Below, piece after piece: positions 32,896-41,050 of a stretch of DNA of 64,000 bases. The translations under genes and the position numbers were made by a program. The first letter of the stretch is position 1. Every line of letters begins with the position of its first letter. The DNA lies in NCBI RefSeq assembly GCF_000718025.1, contig NZ_JODS01000008.1, positions 1 through 64,000 on the forward strand, read 5' to 3'. This DNA comes from Kitasatospora purpeofusca (GTDB lineage Bacteria; Actinomycetota; Actinomycetes; Streptomycetales; Streptomycetaceae). The notes beneath the pieces were generated by a model. It did no database searches and was not told the DNA's origin. It saw only the letters and a list, made by a program, of their open reading frames with translations.

Positions 32896-34446
32896 TCAGA
32901 CGGCGGCGGGCTCGGGGGTCTTGGCGGCCGGGGCGGCGGCGGGGAGGTGGCGCATCAGCCGGTAGGCGAGGAGGGAGGCGCCGATCGCGAGGACCAGGCC
33001 GACCACCGCGGCGACGTGCAGGCCGTCGGTGAAGGCGGCCCGGGCGGTGGTGAGCAGGTCGGTGCCGAGCCGGCCGGGCAGCTGGGCGGCGACGGTGACG
33101 GCGCCGCCGAGGGTGTCCTGCGCGGTGCGGGCGGCCTCGCCGTCCAGGCCGGCCGGGAGGGCGCCGTCCAGCCGGGAGCGGTAGACCGCGGCGCCGGCCG
33201 CGCCCAGCAGGGCGATGCCGAGGGAGCTGCCGAGCTCGACGGCGGTCTCGGAGGTGGCGGAGGCGGCGCCGGCCCGCTCGATCGGGGCGGCGGAGACGAC
33301 CATCTCGGCGGTGAGGGTCATGGTGCCGACGGTGCCGGCGGCCAGCACGCCCGCCGCGGTGAGGACGAGCGCCAGCGGCGAGTCCGCGCCGACCAGGGTC
33401 ATCATCGCGAAGCCGGTCGCGCCGATCAGGAAGCCGCCGGCCATCATCGCCGCCGGGCGGACCTTCCCGGCGAGCGCCGAGCTCAGACCGACCGCCGCGC
33501 CGACACCCACGCTGGGGACGAGCGACCAGAGCGAGGCGGTGAGCGGGCTCATGCCCTTGACCAGCTGCAGGTACTGCGAGGTGAAGAGGGTGAAGCCCAT
33601 CATCGCGAACATCGCCACGGTGTTGACGGTGATCGCCCCGCTGAAGGTGCGGATCCGGAACAGCGAGAGGTCGAGCAGCGGGTTGGCGGCGGTGCGCTGG
33701 CGCCAGTAGAACGCGCCCGCCAGGAGCAGGCCGGCCGGGACGGCGAGCGCGGCGACCGGGTCCCAGCCGTCCACCGCGAGCGTCTTGACGCCGTAGACCA
33801 GGGGCAGGACGGCGCTCATCGAGAGGACGGCGCCGAGCAGGTCGAAGCCGCCGCGCTGCGGGGAGCGGTACTCGGGGAGCAGGGCCGGGGCGGCGAGCAG
33901 GACCAGGGCCATCACCGGGACGGCGAGCAGGAAGACCGAGCCCCACCAGAAGTGGTCGAGCAGCAGGCCGCCCGCGACCGGGCCGAGGGTGGCGCCGGTG
34001 GTGAGGATGCCGCCCCAGGCGCCGAGCGCGACCTGACGCTGCTTGGGGTCGTGGAACATGTTGCGGATCAGCGCGAGGGTCGAGGGCATCACGGTGGCCC
34101 CGGCGATGCCCAGCACGGCGCGGGCGGCGATCAGCTGGCCGGCGCCGTCCGCGTAGGCGGCGAGCAGCGAGGCGCCGATGAACCCGGTCGCGCCGATCAT
34201 GAGCAGCCGGCGGCGGCCGATCCGGTCGCCCAGCGCGCCCATGGTGATGAGCAGCCCGGCCAGCAGGAACGAGTACATGTCCATGATCCACAGCTGCTCG
34301 GTGCCGCTCGGCGCCAGCGTGGTGGAGATGTAGGGGACGGCGAAGAAGAGGACGCCCATGTCCATGGTCAGGACGAGGGTCGGGAGCAGGAGGACGGCGA
34401 GGCCGATCCATTCGCGACGGCCTGCGCGGCCGGTGGTGGCGGTCAT
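32896..34446 (-). CDS. MFS drug efflux transporter, DHA2 (14-TM) type
   Basis: A 516-residue transporter with about 14 membrane spans. MDMGVLFFAVPYI carries the first-helix acidic residue; GDRIGRRRLLMIGA is motif A; RAVLGIAGATVMPST and LGPVAGGLLLDHFWW (motif C, antiporter signature) follow. It resembles the SmvA/LfrA/EmrB quaternary-compound exporters driven by protons. ATG at 34446. It is divergent from a TetR regulator across 135 bases holding repeated dyads, a classical efflux-repressor arrangement. The exported compound is unknown. Confidence 0.92.
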   Translation of the reverse strand: MTATTGRAGRREWIGLAVLLLPTLVLTMDMGVLFFAVPYISTTLAPSGTEQLWIMDMYSFLLAGLLITMGALGDRIGRRRLLMIGATGFIGASLLAAYADGAGQLIAARAVLGIAGATVMPSTLALIRNMFHDPKQRQVALGAWGGILTTGATLGPVAGGLLLDHFWWGSVFLLAVPVMALVLLAAPALLPEYRSPQRGGFDLLGAVLSMSAVLPLVYGVKTLAVDGWDPVAALAVPAGLLLAGAFYWRQRTAANPLLDLSLFRIRTFSGAITVNTVAMFAMMGFTLFTSQYLQLVKGMSPLTASLWSLVPSVGVGAAVGLSSALAGKVRPAAMMAGGFLIGATGFAMMTLVGADSPLALVLTAAGVLAAGTVGTMTLTAEMVVSAAPIERAGAASATSETAVELGSSLGIALLGAAGAAVYRSRLDGALPAGLDGEAARTAQDTLGGAVTVAAQLPGRLGTDLLTTARAAFTDGLHVAAVVGLVLAIGASLLAYRLMRHLPAAAPAAKTPEPAAV

Positions 34447-34469
34447 GAGGAAGACGGTACGGGCGTGTC

Positions 34470-34559
34470 AGACGTTTGTCTAGTACGAGCGTCTGAATCG
34501 ATCGTGCGAGACTCGCGTACTAGACGTATGTGCGAGACGAGCGTGCAAGACAAACGTCT
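34470..34559. promoter_or_regulatory. TetR operator region of the MFS/tetR divergon
   Basis: AGACGTTTGTCT (34470-34481) and its exact reverse complement AGACAAACGTCT (34548-34559) flank a region with further GTCTAGTAC/GTACTAGAC half-sites. The low GC content and multiple ACGTxTG motifs mark the binding region of the adjacent TetR repressor and both promoters. Confidence 0.75.
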
Positions 34560-34581
34560 TGATCGGACGTAGCATGCGGAC

Positions 34582-35208
34582 ATGGGAAATCGTGAGGACC
34601 TCATGGCCGGCGCCAAGCAATGCCTCTTCGAGAAGGGCTACGCGCGCAGCACCGCCCGGGACATCGCCACCGCCTCGGGCGTCAGCCTGGCGGCGATCGG
34701 CTACCACTTCGGCTCCAAGGAGGCGCTGCTCAACGCGGCGCTGATCGAGGCCACGGAGGAGTGGGGCGCCGTGCTGGCGGCGGTGGTGGCGCGGGCGAGC
34801 GAGGCGTCCGAGGACCCGGCGGAGCGCTTCGTCGCGGTCTGGGACGGCGTGCTCGCCACCATCGCCGAGCACCGCGGCCTCTGGGCCTCGCAGTTCGAGG
34901 TGATGCTGCAGGCGGAGCGGGTGCCCGAGCTGCGGGAGGCGCTCGCCGGGATCCAGAAGCAAGGGCGGCTCGGACTGTCGGCGCTGTTCCAGGGGCTGCC
35001 CGAGGTGCCGGACACCGAGGAGGAGCTGTCCCGGGGCATCTTCTACCAGGCGCTGCTGGTCGGCCTGGCCGGCCAGTGGCTGGCCACCCCCGACCTGGCG
35101 CCCCGCGGGCAGGACTTCCTGCGCGGCCTGGAGCTGGTCGGCGGCTCGGTGCTGAAGCCGAAGGGCGCCCCGGCGGACGGTCCGCAGTGGCACGGGCCCA
35201 CCGGCTGA
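34582..35208 (+). CDS. TetR family repressor of the MFS exporter
   Basis: A 208-residue TetR regulator. The helix-turn-helix covers residues 8-50 (GAKQCLFEKGYARSTARDIATASGVSLAAIGYHFGSKEALL read in two blocks), followed by an all-helical ligand domain. It presumably binds the dyads in the 135-base divergent promoter and is released by the exporter substrate. The ATG at 34582 is well placed. It is convergent with a small cupin gene, leaving only three bases between stops. Confidence 0.92.
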   Translation: MGNREDLMAGAKQCLFEKGYARSTARDIATASGVSLAAIGYHFGSKEALLNAALIEATEEWGAVLAAVVARASEASEDPAERFVAVWDGVLATIAEHRGLWASQFEVMLQAERVPELREALAGIQKQGRLGLSALFQGLPEVPDTEEELSRGIFYQALLVGLAGQWLATPDLAPRGQDFLRGLELVGGSVLKPKGAPADGPQWHGPTG

Positions 35209-35211
35209 GCC

Positions 35212-35529
35212 TCAGACGGTGACGGCCGTCAGCAGCACCACCGAGTCGAGGTGCGCGAGCAGGCCGTGCCGCTCCTGCGGGACGGTCTGCAGCTGACCGG
35301 CGGAGAGTTCCTCGCGCCGCCCCGCGACGGTGAGCGACACCCGTCCGCGCAGCACCTGGAGGCTGGCTGCGGCCGGGGCGTTGTGCTCGTCCAGCGAGGT
35401 GCCCGCGGTCAGCGCGATCACGGTCTGCCGCAGCACCCCGTCGTGCAGCACCAGATGGGCGCTGCGGCCGTGCGGGCTCTCGGCGGCCCTGGCCGCGTGT
35501 TCCGCGACGAGCTGTTCGAGATCGACCAT
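35212..35529 (-). CDS. Small cupin-like protein
   Basis: A 105-residue protein: a helical start (DLEQLVAEHAARAAES) and a cupin half-barrel, LTAGTSLDEHNAPAAASLQVLRG read in parts, then RREELSAGQLQTVPQERHGL. H and E residues of the DEHN and RHGL segments fit cupin metal ligands imperfectly. Similar short cupins are linked to LuxR regulators or redox stress; the role is not known. ATG at 35527-35529. The upstream 220 bases hold GC-rich decayed repeats (CCGTCCGGTTGCCGTG) and no gene. Confidence 0.72.
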   Translation of the reverse strand: MVDLEQLVAEHAARAAESPHGRSAHLVLHDGVLRQTVIALTAGTSLDEHNAPAAASLQVLRGRVSLTVAGRREELSAGQLQTVPQERHGLLAHLDSVVLLTAVTV

Positions 35530-35751
35530 CGCGCGTCCTCCTGCCGTCCTGCTGTCGCTCCGCCGTGCCGCCCCTCGGCGCCGCCGTCCGGCCGCCGTGC
35601 CGTCCGGTTGCCGTGTGCCGTCGGGTTGCCGCGTCGGGAACTCCTTGCGGCCCAGCGTCCCGGACCCGCCCCGCGCCCGCACGCCGAGCGGCGCCCGCGT
35701 GCGGACGCGCTCGGCGTGCGGAGGCGGCCGAATGCGCTCATGGTGGAGGGC

Positions 35752-36018
35752 ATGGCGACCAACGAGCGTTCTTTCAGCGGGTTCCAGGTCAACCGCTCGC
35801 TGCTGGCCGGCGGCGCGGTGCTCACGGGCATCGGCGCGCTGTTCGGGACGGCGGGTGCGGTGATGGTGTGCGCGGCGCTGGCCACGGCCGGCCGCGACTG
35901 GGTGCGGCGGCTGGACACCCCGCCGCAGGCCCTGGCCCAGCGGGCCCTGCACGAGGCCAAGGTGGCGTCCTCGGCGGGCTGGGAGGCCTGGCGCACCGAG
36001 CACCACTCGCCCAACTGA
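35752..36018 (+). CDS. Small single-span membrane protein
   Basis: An 88-residue protein with one or two hydrophobic segments (SLLAGGAVLTGIGALFG and AVMVCAALATAG) flanked by a polar start (ATNERSFSGFQVNR) and a basic/amphipathic end. I do not recognise the family. Two starts compete: ATG 35752 follows GGAGGG too closely, while ATG 35740 has GGAGG 15 bases upstream; the shorter form is listed. Function unknown. Confidence 0.6.
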   Translation: MATNERSFSGFQVNRSLLAGGAVLTGIGALFGTAGAVMVCAALATAGRDWVRRLDTPPQALAQRALHEAKVASSAGWEAWRTEHHSPN

Positions 36019-36054
36019 TCACCGGGCCGGGGCCGAGCGCCCGCCGTCGGCGGC

Positions 36055-36133
36055 GTTCGCCCGTCGGCGGGGTTCGCCCGTCCGCGCGTTCGCCCGTCCG
36101 CGCGTTCGCCCGTCCGCACGGACGGGCGAACGC
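36055..36133. repeat. Tandem 16-17 base repeats ending in a hairpin
   Basis: GTTCGCCCGTC occurs at 36055, 36072, 36088 and 36104, spaced 16-17 bases, and the last copy pairs with an inverted copy at 36119-36133 to form a 15-base stem with a 2-base loop. It lies downstream of the acyl-CoA dehydrogenase gene and may end transcription from both sides. Contiguous units without spacers exclude a CRISPR array. Confidence 0.75.
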
Positions 36134-36151
36134 CGACGGAGCCCGGCCGGG

Positions 36152-37309
36152 TTACAGGCCGAGCGACTTGGCGACGATGCTGCGCATGACCTCGCTGGTG
36201 CCGCCGTAGATCCGGAAGACCCGGTTGTCGGTGTAGAGCCGGGCGATCGGGTACTCCAGGATGTAGCCGTAACCACCGTGCAGCTGAAGGCACTTGTCGA
36301 TCACGACGGACGCCGACTCGGTGCAGAACAGCTTCGCCGCCGCGGCGTCCGCGACCGTCAGCTCGCCGTTCTGGTACAGCTCCAGCGCGCGGTCGACCAT
36401 CGACTGCTGCGCCATCACCTGCGACTCGCAGTCGGCCAGGGTGAACTTGGTGTTCTGGAACTCGGCGACCGTCTTCCCGAACACCTTGCGTTCCTTGACG
36501 TACTGCACCGCGAACCGCACCGCCGCGGCGGCGGCCGCGTACGCGCCGACCGCGATGGCCAGCCGCTCCTGCACCAGGTTGTGGGTCAGATAGCTGAACG
36601 CGCGGCCCTCCTCGCCGAGCAGGTTCTCCACCGGCACCTTGACGTCCGCGAAGGCCAGTTCGGCGGTGTCCGAGCTGCGCAGACCGATCTTCTGGAGCTT
36701 GCGGCCGACCGTGTAGCCGGGGGAGGTGGTGTCCACGCAGAGGATGGAGAGCCCGGCCCGGCGGTTGTCCGGGTCGTACGGCGAGGTGCGGCAGACCACC
36801 AGGACGAGGTCGGCGAGCACACCGCCGGTGATGAAGGTCTTGGCGCCGTTGAGGACGTAGTGGGTGCCGTCCTCGGAGAGTCGGGCGGTGGTGGTGATGC
36901 CGGCGAGGTCGGAGCCGGCGCCCGGCTCGGTCATCGCGATCGCGGTCATGATGTCGCCGGAGACGAAGCCGGGCAGCCAGCGGGCCTTCTGCTCCTCGTT
37001 GGCGTACTCCAGCAGATAGGGCAGCACCAGGCCGGTGTGCACGCCCGAGGACCCGAAGCCGACGCCGGCCCGCGCGGTCTCCTCGGCCACCACCGCCTGG
37101 TACTTGAAGCCGCTCTCGCCCGCGCCGCCGTACTCCTCCGGCACCTCGATGCCGTAGATGCCGAGCGCGCCCAGCGTGCGGTAGAAGTCGCGCGGCGGAT
37201 GGCCCGCCGCCTCCCAGTCCTCGTACACGGGGACGACCTCGTTGGCGATGAAGTCGCGGATGGTCTCGCGGAAGGCCTCGTGGTCCTCGGTGAACACGGT
37301 GCGGCGCAC
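36152..37309 (-). CDS. Acyl-CoA dehydrogenase, long-chain (LCAD-like) type
   Basis: A 385-residue flavoprotein. AMTEPGAGSDLAG and TFITGG contact FAD; VKERKVFGKTVAEFQNTKF and LHGGYGYILEYPIARLY are family blocks. The C-terminal motif is YGGTSE, lacking the Glu that catalyses in medium-chain enzymes; instead E248 in LVQERLAIA aligns with the catalytic Glu of long-chain and isovaleryl enzymes. It oxidises an acyl-CoA to the 2-enoyl-CoA and passes electrons to ETF. Start GTG at 37307-37309. It stands alone with no other beta-oxidation gene beside it. Substrate length is inferred. Confidence 0.92.
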   Translation of the reverse strand: MRRTVFTEDHEAFRETIRDFIANEVVPVYEDWEAAGHPPRDFYRTLGALGIYGIEVPEEYGGAGESGFKYQAVVAEETARAGVGFGSSGVHTGLVLPYLLEYANEEQKARWLPGFVSGDIMTAIAMTEPGAGSDLAGITTTARLSEDGTHYVLNGAKTFITGGVLADLVLVVCRTSPYDPDNRRAGLSILCVDTTSPGYTVGRKLQKIGLRSSDTAELAFADVKVPVENLLGEEGRAFSYLTHNLVQERLAIAVGAYAAAAAAVRFAVQYVKERKVFGKTVAEFQNTKFTLADCESQVMAQQSMVDRALELYQNGELTVADAAAAKLFCTESASVVIDKCLQLHGGYGYILEYPIARLYTDNRVFRIYGGTSEVMRSIVAKSLGL

Positions 37310-37659
37310 GGCGGCGCTCCCTTCGACGTGCCCGGCACGGCGCGGCCGGGCGGCCCGCCGATGGCCCCACAAGTTAATCGGGGGTAGCTTCGGCTGTCCA
37401 GGGTCGGCGGAGCGGCGCGTTCGCGCTGTTCTCGCTGGTCAACGGCGGGGCGCGGAACGGCCGCACAGTGCCCGGCAGGATCCGGACGACTGCCTGCCGC
37501 AGCTCGGCCGGGCCGTGCTCGGCCTCCCGGAGCCGCCGGACCCGGGAGGCCGGAGCGACGCGGCCGGGTGGCCACCCCGCCGGCGTGGGGTGCCCACCCG
37601 GCCGCGTTCGGCGGATGTGCCAGGGGTTGTCGGATCAACCCCTAGAGGTGGAGCGTCGT
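37310..37659. other. Intergenic region with a hairpin
   Basis: No gene is supported. A stem-loop at 37561-37604 (CGGCCGGGTGG with CCACCCGGCCG, inner CACCCC with GGGGTG and one C-C mismatch) lies downstream of the Asn-rich secreted protein gene on the minus strand and can end its transcript. The promoter of the acyl-CoA dehydrogenase gene should lie near 37330-37400; AGTTAATC there is a rare AT patch. Confidence 0.5.
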
Positions 37660-37974
37660 TCAGCCGCCGATGTGCGGGGCGAACAGGGCGGCGAGGTTGC
37701 CGTTGCCCTGGAGGGCGCCGATGTTCCCGGCGTTCCCGGTGGCCGCGAGGGTGTTGCTCTGGTTGCTGGCGCCGGAGCCGGTGGCGGTCTGCTGGGTGCT
37801 GACCACGTTGCCGTGGACGTTGCCGATGATGTTGCCGGAGCCGGTGTTGCTCACCACGCTGCTGTTGGAGTGGTGGTCCGCGCCGGCGCCGTTGTCGGCG
37901 TGGGCGGTGCCGATGCCGGCGAGGAGGAAGGCCCCGAGGGCGGTGACGGCGGCGGCTGCGCGGATACGGGACAC
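37660..37974 (-). CDS. Small secreted Asn/Gly/Ser-rich protein
   Basis: A 104-residue precursor with a signal peptide (SRIRAAAAVTALGAFLLAGIGTAHA). The mature part is Asn, Gly, Ser and Thr-rich with a repeating pattern (HSNSSVVSNTGSG, NIIGNVHGNVVST, ASNQSNTLAATGNAGN) reminiscent of curlin or chaplin-like beta-solenoid repeats, but without the chaplin cysteines. It could be an extracellular, perhaps amyloid-prone, surface protein. Start is the GTG at 37972-37974 with GGGAGACC upstream. It is monocistronic. Confidence 0.75.
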   Translation of the reverse strand: MSRIRAAAAVTALGAFLLAGIGTAHADNGAGADHHSNSSVVSNTGSGNIIGNVHGNVVSTQQTATGSGASNQSNTLAATGNAGNIGALQGNGNLAALFAPHIGG

Positions 37975-38235
37975 GATGGTCTCCCTGAGGGTGGAGTGCG
38001 AATGGTGGCGCGTTCCGGAGTGGCCGCTCCGCAGCGCCGTTGCCTGACGTCGCACGACCAGGATTCATCAGGGCCCGGGAGGAACTCCACCGAATGGCCG
38101 AGGATTCGCCCGATGGTGGTACCCGGATGATTGTCCGACTGCGGCCCGGACCAGGGATGTTCGAAGGTTCCTTGGTGAATGCTTTACTGTTTCATTGCCA
38201 AGAGTCGACCCTTCCGGCCCTCAGGAGTCCGCCCC

Positions 38236-38943
38236 GTGACCAGCCTCGCCCTCGGCCCGTCCTGGCTCGATCCGACCTACCTGATCTCCACCTTCGGGCT
38301 GATCGGCATCCTGGCCATCGTCTTCGCCGAGTCGGGCCTGCTGATCGGCTTCTTCCTCCCGGGTGACTCGCTGCTCTTCACCACCGGGCTGCTGGTGGCC
38401 GGCGGCACGTATCTGCACCAGCCGCTCTGGGTGGTCTGCGCGCTGATCGTGCTGGCGGCGGTGGCCGGCGACCAGGTCGGCTACCTGTTCGGGCGGAAGG
38501 TCGGACCGGGCCTGTTCCGCCGCCCCGACTCCCGGCTGTTCAAGCAGGAGAACGTGGAGAAGGCGGCCGCCTTCTTCGACCGGCACGGCCCGAAGGCGAT
38601 CGTGCTGGCCCGGTTCGTGCCGATCGTGCGCACCTTCACCCCGATCGTCGCCGGGGTGAGCGCGATGAACTACCGCGTCTTCGTCCTCTTCAACATCATC
38701 GGCGGTGTGCTCTGGGGCGCCGGCGTCACGGTGCTCGGCTACTTCCTCGGGCAGATCCCGTTCGTCCGGGAGAACATCGAGGCGATCCTGGTCGGCATCG
38801 TGCTGGTCTCGGTGGTCCCGGTGGCCGTCGAACTGCTCCGCGCCCGGCGCTCCGGCCGGTCCGCCCCGGCCGCCGACGCCGAGCGTTCCGACCGCGCCGC
38901 GGCGCCGGCCGCCGGGGCCGGCGGCCGCCATCGCGCCGGGTAG
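38236..38943 (+). CDS. DedA family membrane protein
   Basis: A 235-residue integral membrane protein of the DedA/VTT family: FAESGLLIGFFLPGDSLLF near residues 30-48, GYLFGRKVG, and the conserved ARFVPIVRTFTPIVAG segment with its essential Arg residues. DedA proteins act in lipid flipping and proton-motive-force dependent membrane homeostasis. The GTG at 38236 is chosen because AGGAG stands 8 bases before it; the frame is open farther upstream. An AT-rich patch at 38165-38200 probably contains the promoter. The C-terminal 25 residues are Ala/Arg-rich and cytoplasmic. Confidence 0.9.
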   Translation: MTSLALGPSWLDPTYLISTFGLIGILAIVFAESGLLIGFFLPGDSLLFTTGLLVAGGTYLHQPLWVVCALIVLAAVAGDQVGYLFGRKVGPGLFRRPDSRLFKQENVEKAAAFFDRHGPKAIVLARFVPIVRTFTPIVAGVSAMNYRVFVLFNIIGGVLWGAGVTVLGYFLGQIPFVRENIEAILVGIVLVSVVPVAVELLRARRSGRSAPAADAERSDRAAAPAAGAGGRHRAG

Positions 38944-39070
38944 GCGTCCGCGCCCGGCGGGGCCCGCCGTCCCGTACATGTGCGTCCGGCAGTTCGATCG
39001 GGCATGGTGTATCCCGAGATCGAACGGCGGCCCGGGGGACCGGCACCGCCAGGGGCGGCAAGGAGCGGAA

Positions 39071-40981
39071 GTGCCGAAGCGGGGCCGGCCGGGCGGCGGC
39101 AAGAAGGCCAGGGGCAGCCGGGGCGGTCGACCGCCCCGTCAGCAGTCCCGGCCCGCCGCGGCGTCGCGTCCGGTCCACCCGTCCGCCGCGCCGCCCACCG
39201 AGGGCCTGCTCGGGCACCCCGCCCCGGTCGTCGAGCCGACCGTGGAGATCCCGCTCCTGCTGCCCGCGCCCGAGACCAGGGGCCTGCTGGCACCCGAGCC
39301 CGAGCCGGAGACCGAACCCGTCGCGGCGCCGGTCGACGTGCCGCCGTCCGACGTGCCCCCGTCCGACGTGCCGCCGGGTGCCGCGCCGCCGTCCGGTGCG
39401 CGGCCCGCGGACGCGGTGCCGGCCGACGGCGAGCCGGCCGCCCCGGGCCGCCGCCGTTCGGTGGCCGAGGACACCCTCACCCCCGAGGAGTGGCGGGCCG
39501 CCGGCTACACCCCGCCGCTCGGGATCCCGGTCGGCGCCCTCAGCCCCGGCGCGCCCGGTGAGGCGCCGTGGCCGGACCGGATGCGCACCCTGCTGCGCAC
39601 CCCGATGTCCGAGCGCCCGGCCTTCGAACGGACCGCCCGCGAGCTGCACCCCTCGGTCGCCGCCGGCCGCAACGTCCCGCGCGTCCTCGACCTGACCCTG
39701 CGCATCGGCGAACTGCTGCTGGCCAGTGGCGAGGCCGCCGAGGACGTCGAGGCGGCCATGCTCGGCATCGCGCACGCCTACCGGCTGGACCGCTGCGAGC
39801 CGCAGGTCACCTTCACCCTGATCGGCATCTCGCACCAGCCCTCGCTGGTCGAGCCGCCGATCACCGCCGACCGGGTGGTGCGCCGCCGCACCTCCGACTA
39901 CACCCGGCTGAACGCGGTGTACGAGCTGGTCGCGGACATCACCGCCGAGCGGGTGAGCGTCAACGACGCCTACCGCCGGCTCGCGGCGATCCGCCGCAAC
40001 CGCCACCCGTACCCGGCCTGGATGCTGGCCCTGAACACCGGTCTGCTGGCCGGTGCGGCGACCTTCCTGGTCGGCGGGCGGATCGACGACAAGGCCTGGC
40101 TGGTCTTCCTCAGCGCCTTCGTCGCCGCCGTGCTCGGCGACCGGCTGGCCTCGATGATCGCCCGTCGCGGCCTGCCGGAGTTCTACCAGTTCGTGCTGGC
40201 CGCGATGCCGGCCGCGGCCTCCGGCATCGTGCTCTCCTTCAACGACCTGGGCCTGCGCGGCTCGGTGGTGATCACCGGTGGGCTGTTCGCGCTGCTGCCC
40301 GGACGCGCCCTGGTCGCCGCCGTGCAGGACGGTCTGACGGGTTTCTACATCACCGCCGCGGCCCGGCTGCTGGAGGTGATCTACCTGGTGGCGGGCATCG
40401 TCATCGGCGTGATGCTGATCCTCTACCTGGGGGTCGGCTTCCAGGCGAAGCTCAAGCCGGACGAGTCGCTGGTCGGGATCAGCTACCCGCCCGTCCAGAT
40501 GGTCGCGGCACTGGTGCTGACCTGCGCCTTCGCGATGCTGCTGCAGACCGACCGGCGCTCGCTGGCCCTGGTCACCCTGAACAGCGGCATCGGCTGGGCC
40601 AGCTACGGGGTGCTGGCCTACAACGCCCAGCTCTCGCCGATCGTCGCGACCGGGGTGGCGGCCGGCCTGGTCGGCCTCTTCGGCCAGCTGATGGCGCGCT
40701 ACCGCAACGGCTCCGCGCTGCCGTACGTCACCGCCGCGATCGGGCCGCTGATGCCCGGTTCGGCGCTCTACCTCGGCATGCTGTCGTTCGCCCAGGGCCA
40801 CCCCAGCGGCGGCCTGGTCCAGATCACCAGGGCCGCGGCGATCGCCCTGGCGCTGGCCATCGGGGTGAACCTCGGCGGGGAGATCGCCCGGCTCTTCATG
40901 AAGCTCCCGGTCGGGGTCGAGCGGCCGTCGCTCGCCCCGGTGATCCCGCGCCGGGCGGCCAAGCGCACGCGCGGTTTCTGA
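39071..40981 (+). CDS. Threonine/serine exporter family protein (ThrE type, fused)
   Basis: A 636-residue membrane protein. Residues 1-185 are a Pro/Ala/Glu-rich extension with a tandem VPPSDVPPSDVPPG repeat; residues about 200-350 form the ThrE cytosolic domain (RIGELLLASGEAAEDVEAAM); ten or so spans follow, including the second ThrE_2 module (LVTLNSGIGWASYGVLAYN; AAIGPLMPGSALYLGML). The fused form matches C. glutamicum ThrE, which exports threonine and serine by proton antiport. GTG at 39071 with AGGAG five bases upstream is used. It is followed after 69 bases by a membrane protein gene on the same strand. Confidence 0.88.
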   Translation: MPKRGRPGGGKKARGSRGGRPPRQQSRPAAASRPVHPSAAPPTEGLLGHPAPVVEPTVEIPLLLPAPETRGLLAPEPEPETEPVAAPVDVPPSDVPPSDVPPGAAPPSGARPADAVPADGEPAAPGRRRSVAEDTLTPEEWRAAGYTPPLGIPVGALSPGAPGEAPWPDRMRTLLRTPMSERPAFERTARELHPSVAAGRNVPRVLDLTLRIGELLLASGEAAEDVEAAMLGIAHAYRLDRCEPQVTFTLIGISHQPSLVEPPITADRVVRRRTSDYTRLNAVYELVADITAERVSVNDAYRRLAAIRRNRHPYPAWMLALNTGLLAGAATFLVGGRIDDKAWLVFLSAFVAAVLGDRLASMIARRGLPEFYQFVLAAMPAAASGIVLSFNDLGLRGSVVITGGLFALLPGRALVAAVQDGLTGFYITAAARLLEVIYLVAGIVIGVMLILYLGVGFQAKLKPDESLVGISYPPVQMVAALVLTCAFAMLLQTDRRSLALVTLNSGIGWASYGVLAYNAQLSPIVATGVAAGLVGLFGQLMARYRNGSALPYVTAAIGPLMPGSALYLGMLSFAQGHPSGGLVQITRAAAIALALAIGVNLGGEIARLFMKLPVGVERPSLAPVIPRRAAKRTRGF

Positions 40982-41050
40982 CGCCGATCGTTGGCCTCCG
41001 GGCCATGTCGTGGCAGACCGTACGCAGCACCAGGAACGAAGGTAAGACGC

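Noticed and set aside
36055..36133. Possible CRISPR array
   Set aside because: Units are contiguous 16-17 base repeats with no unique spacers and no cas genes.
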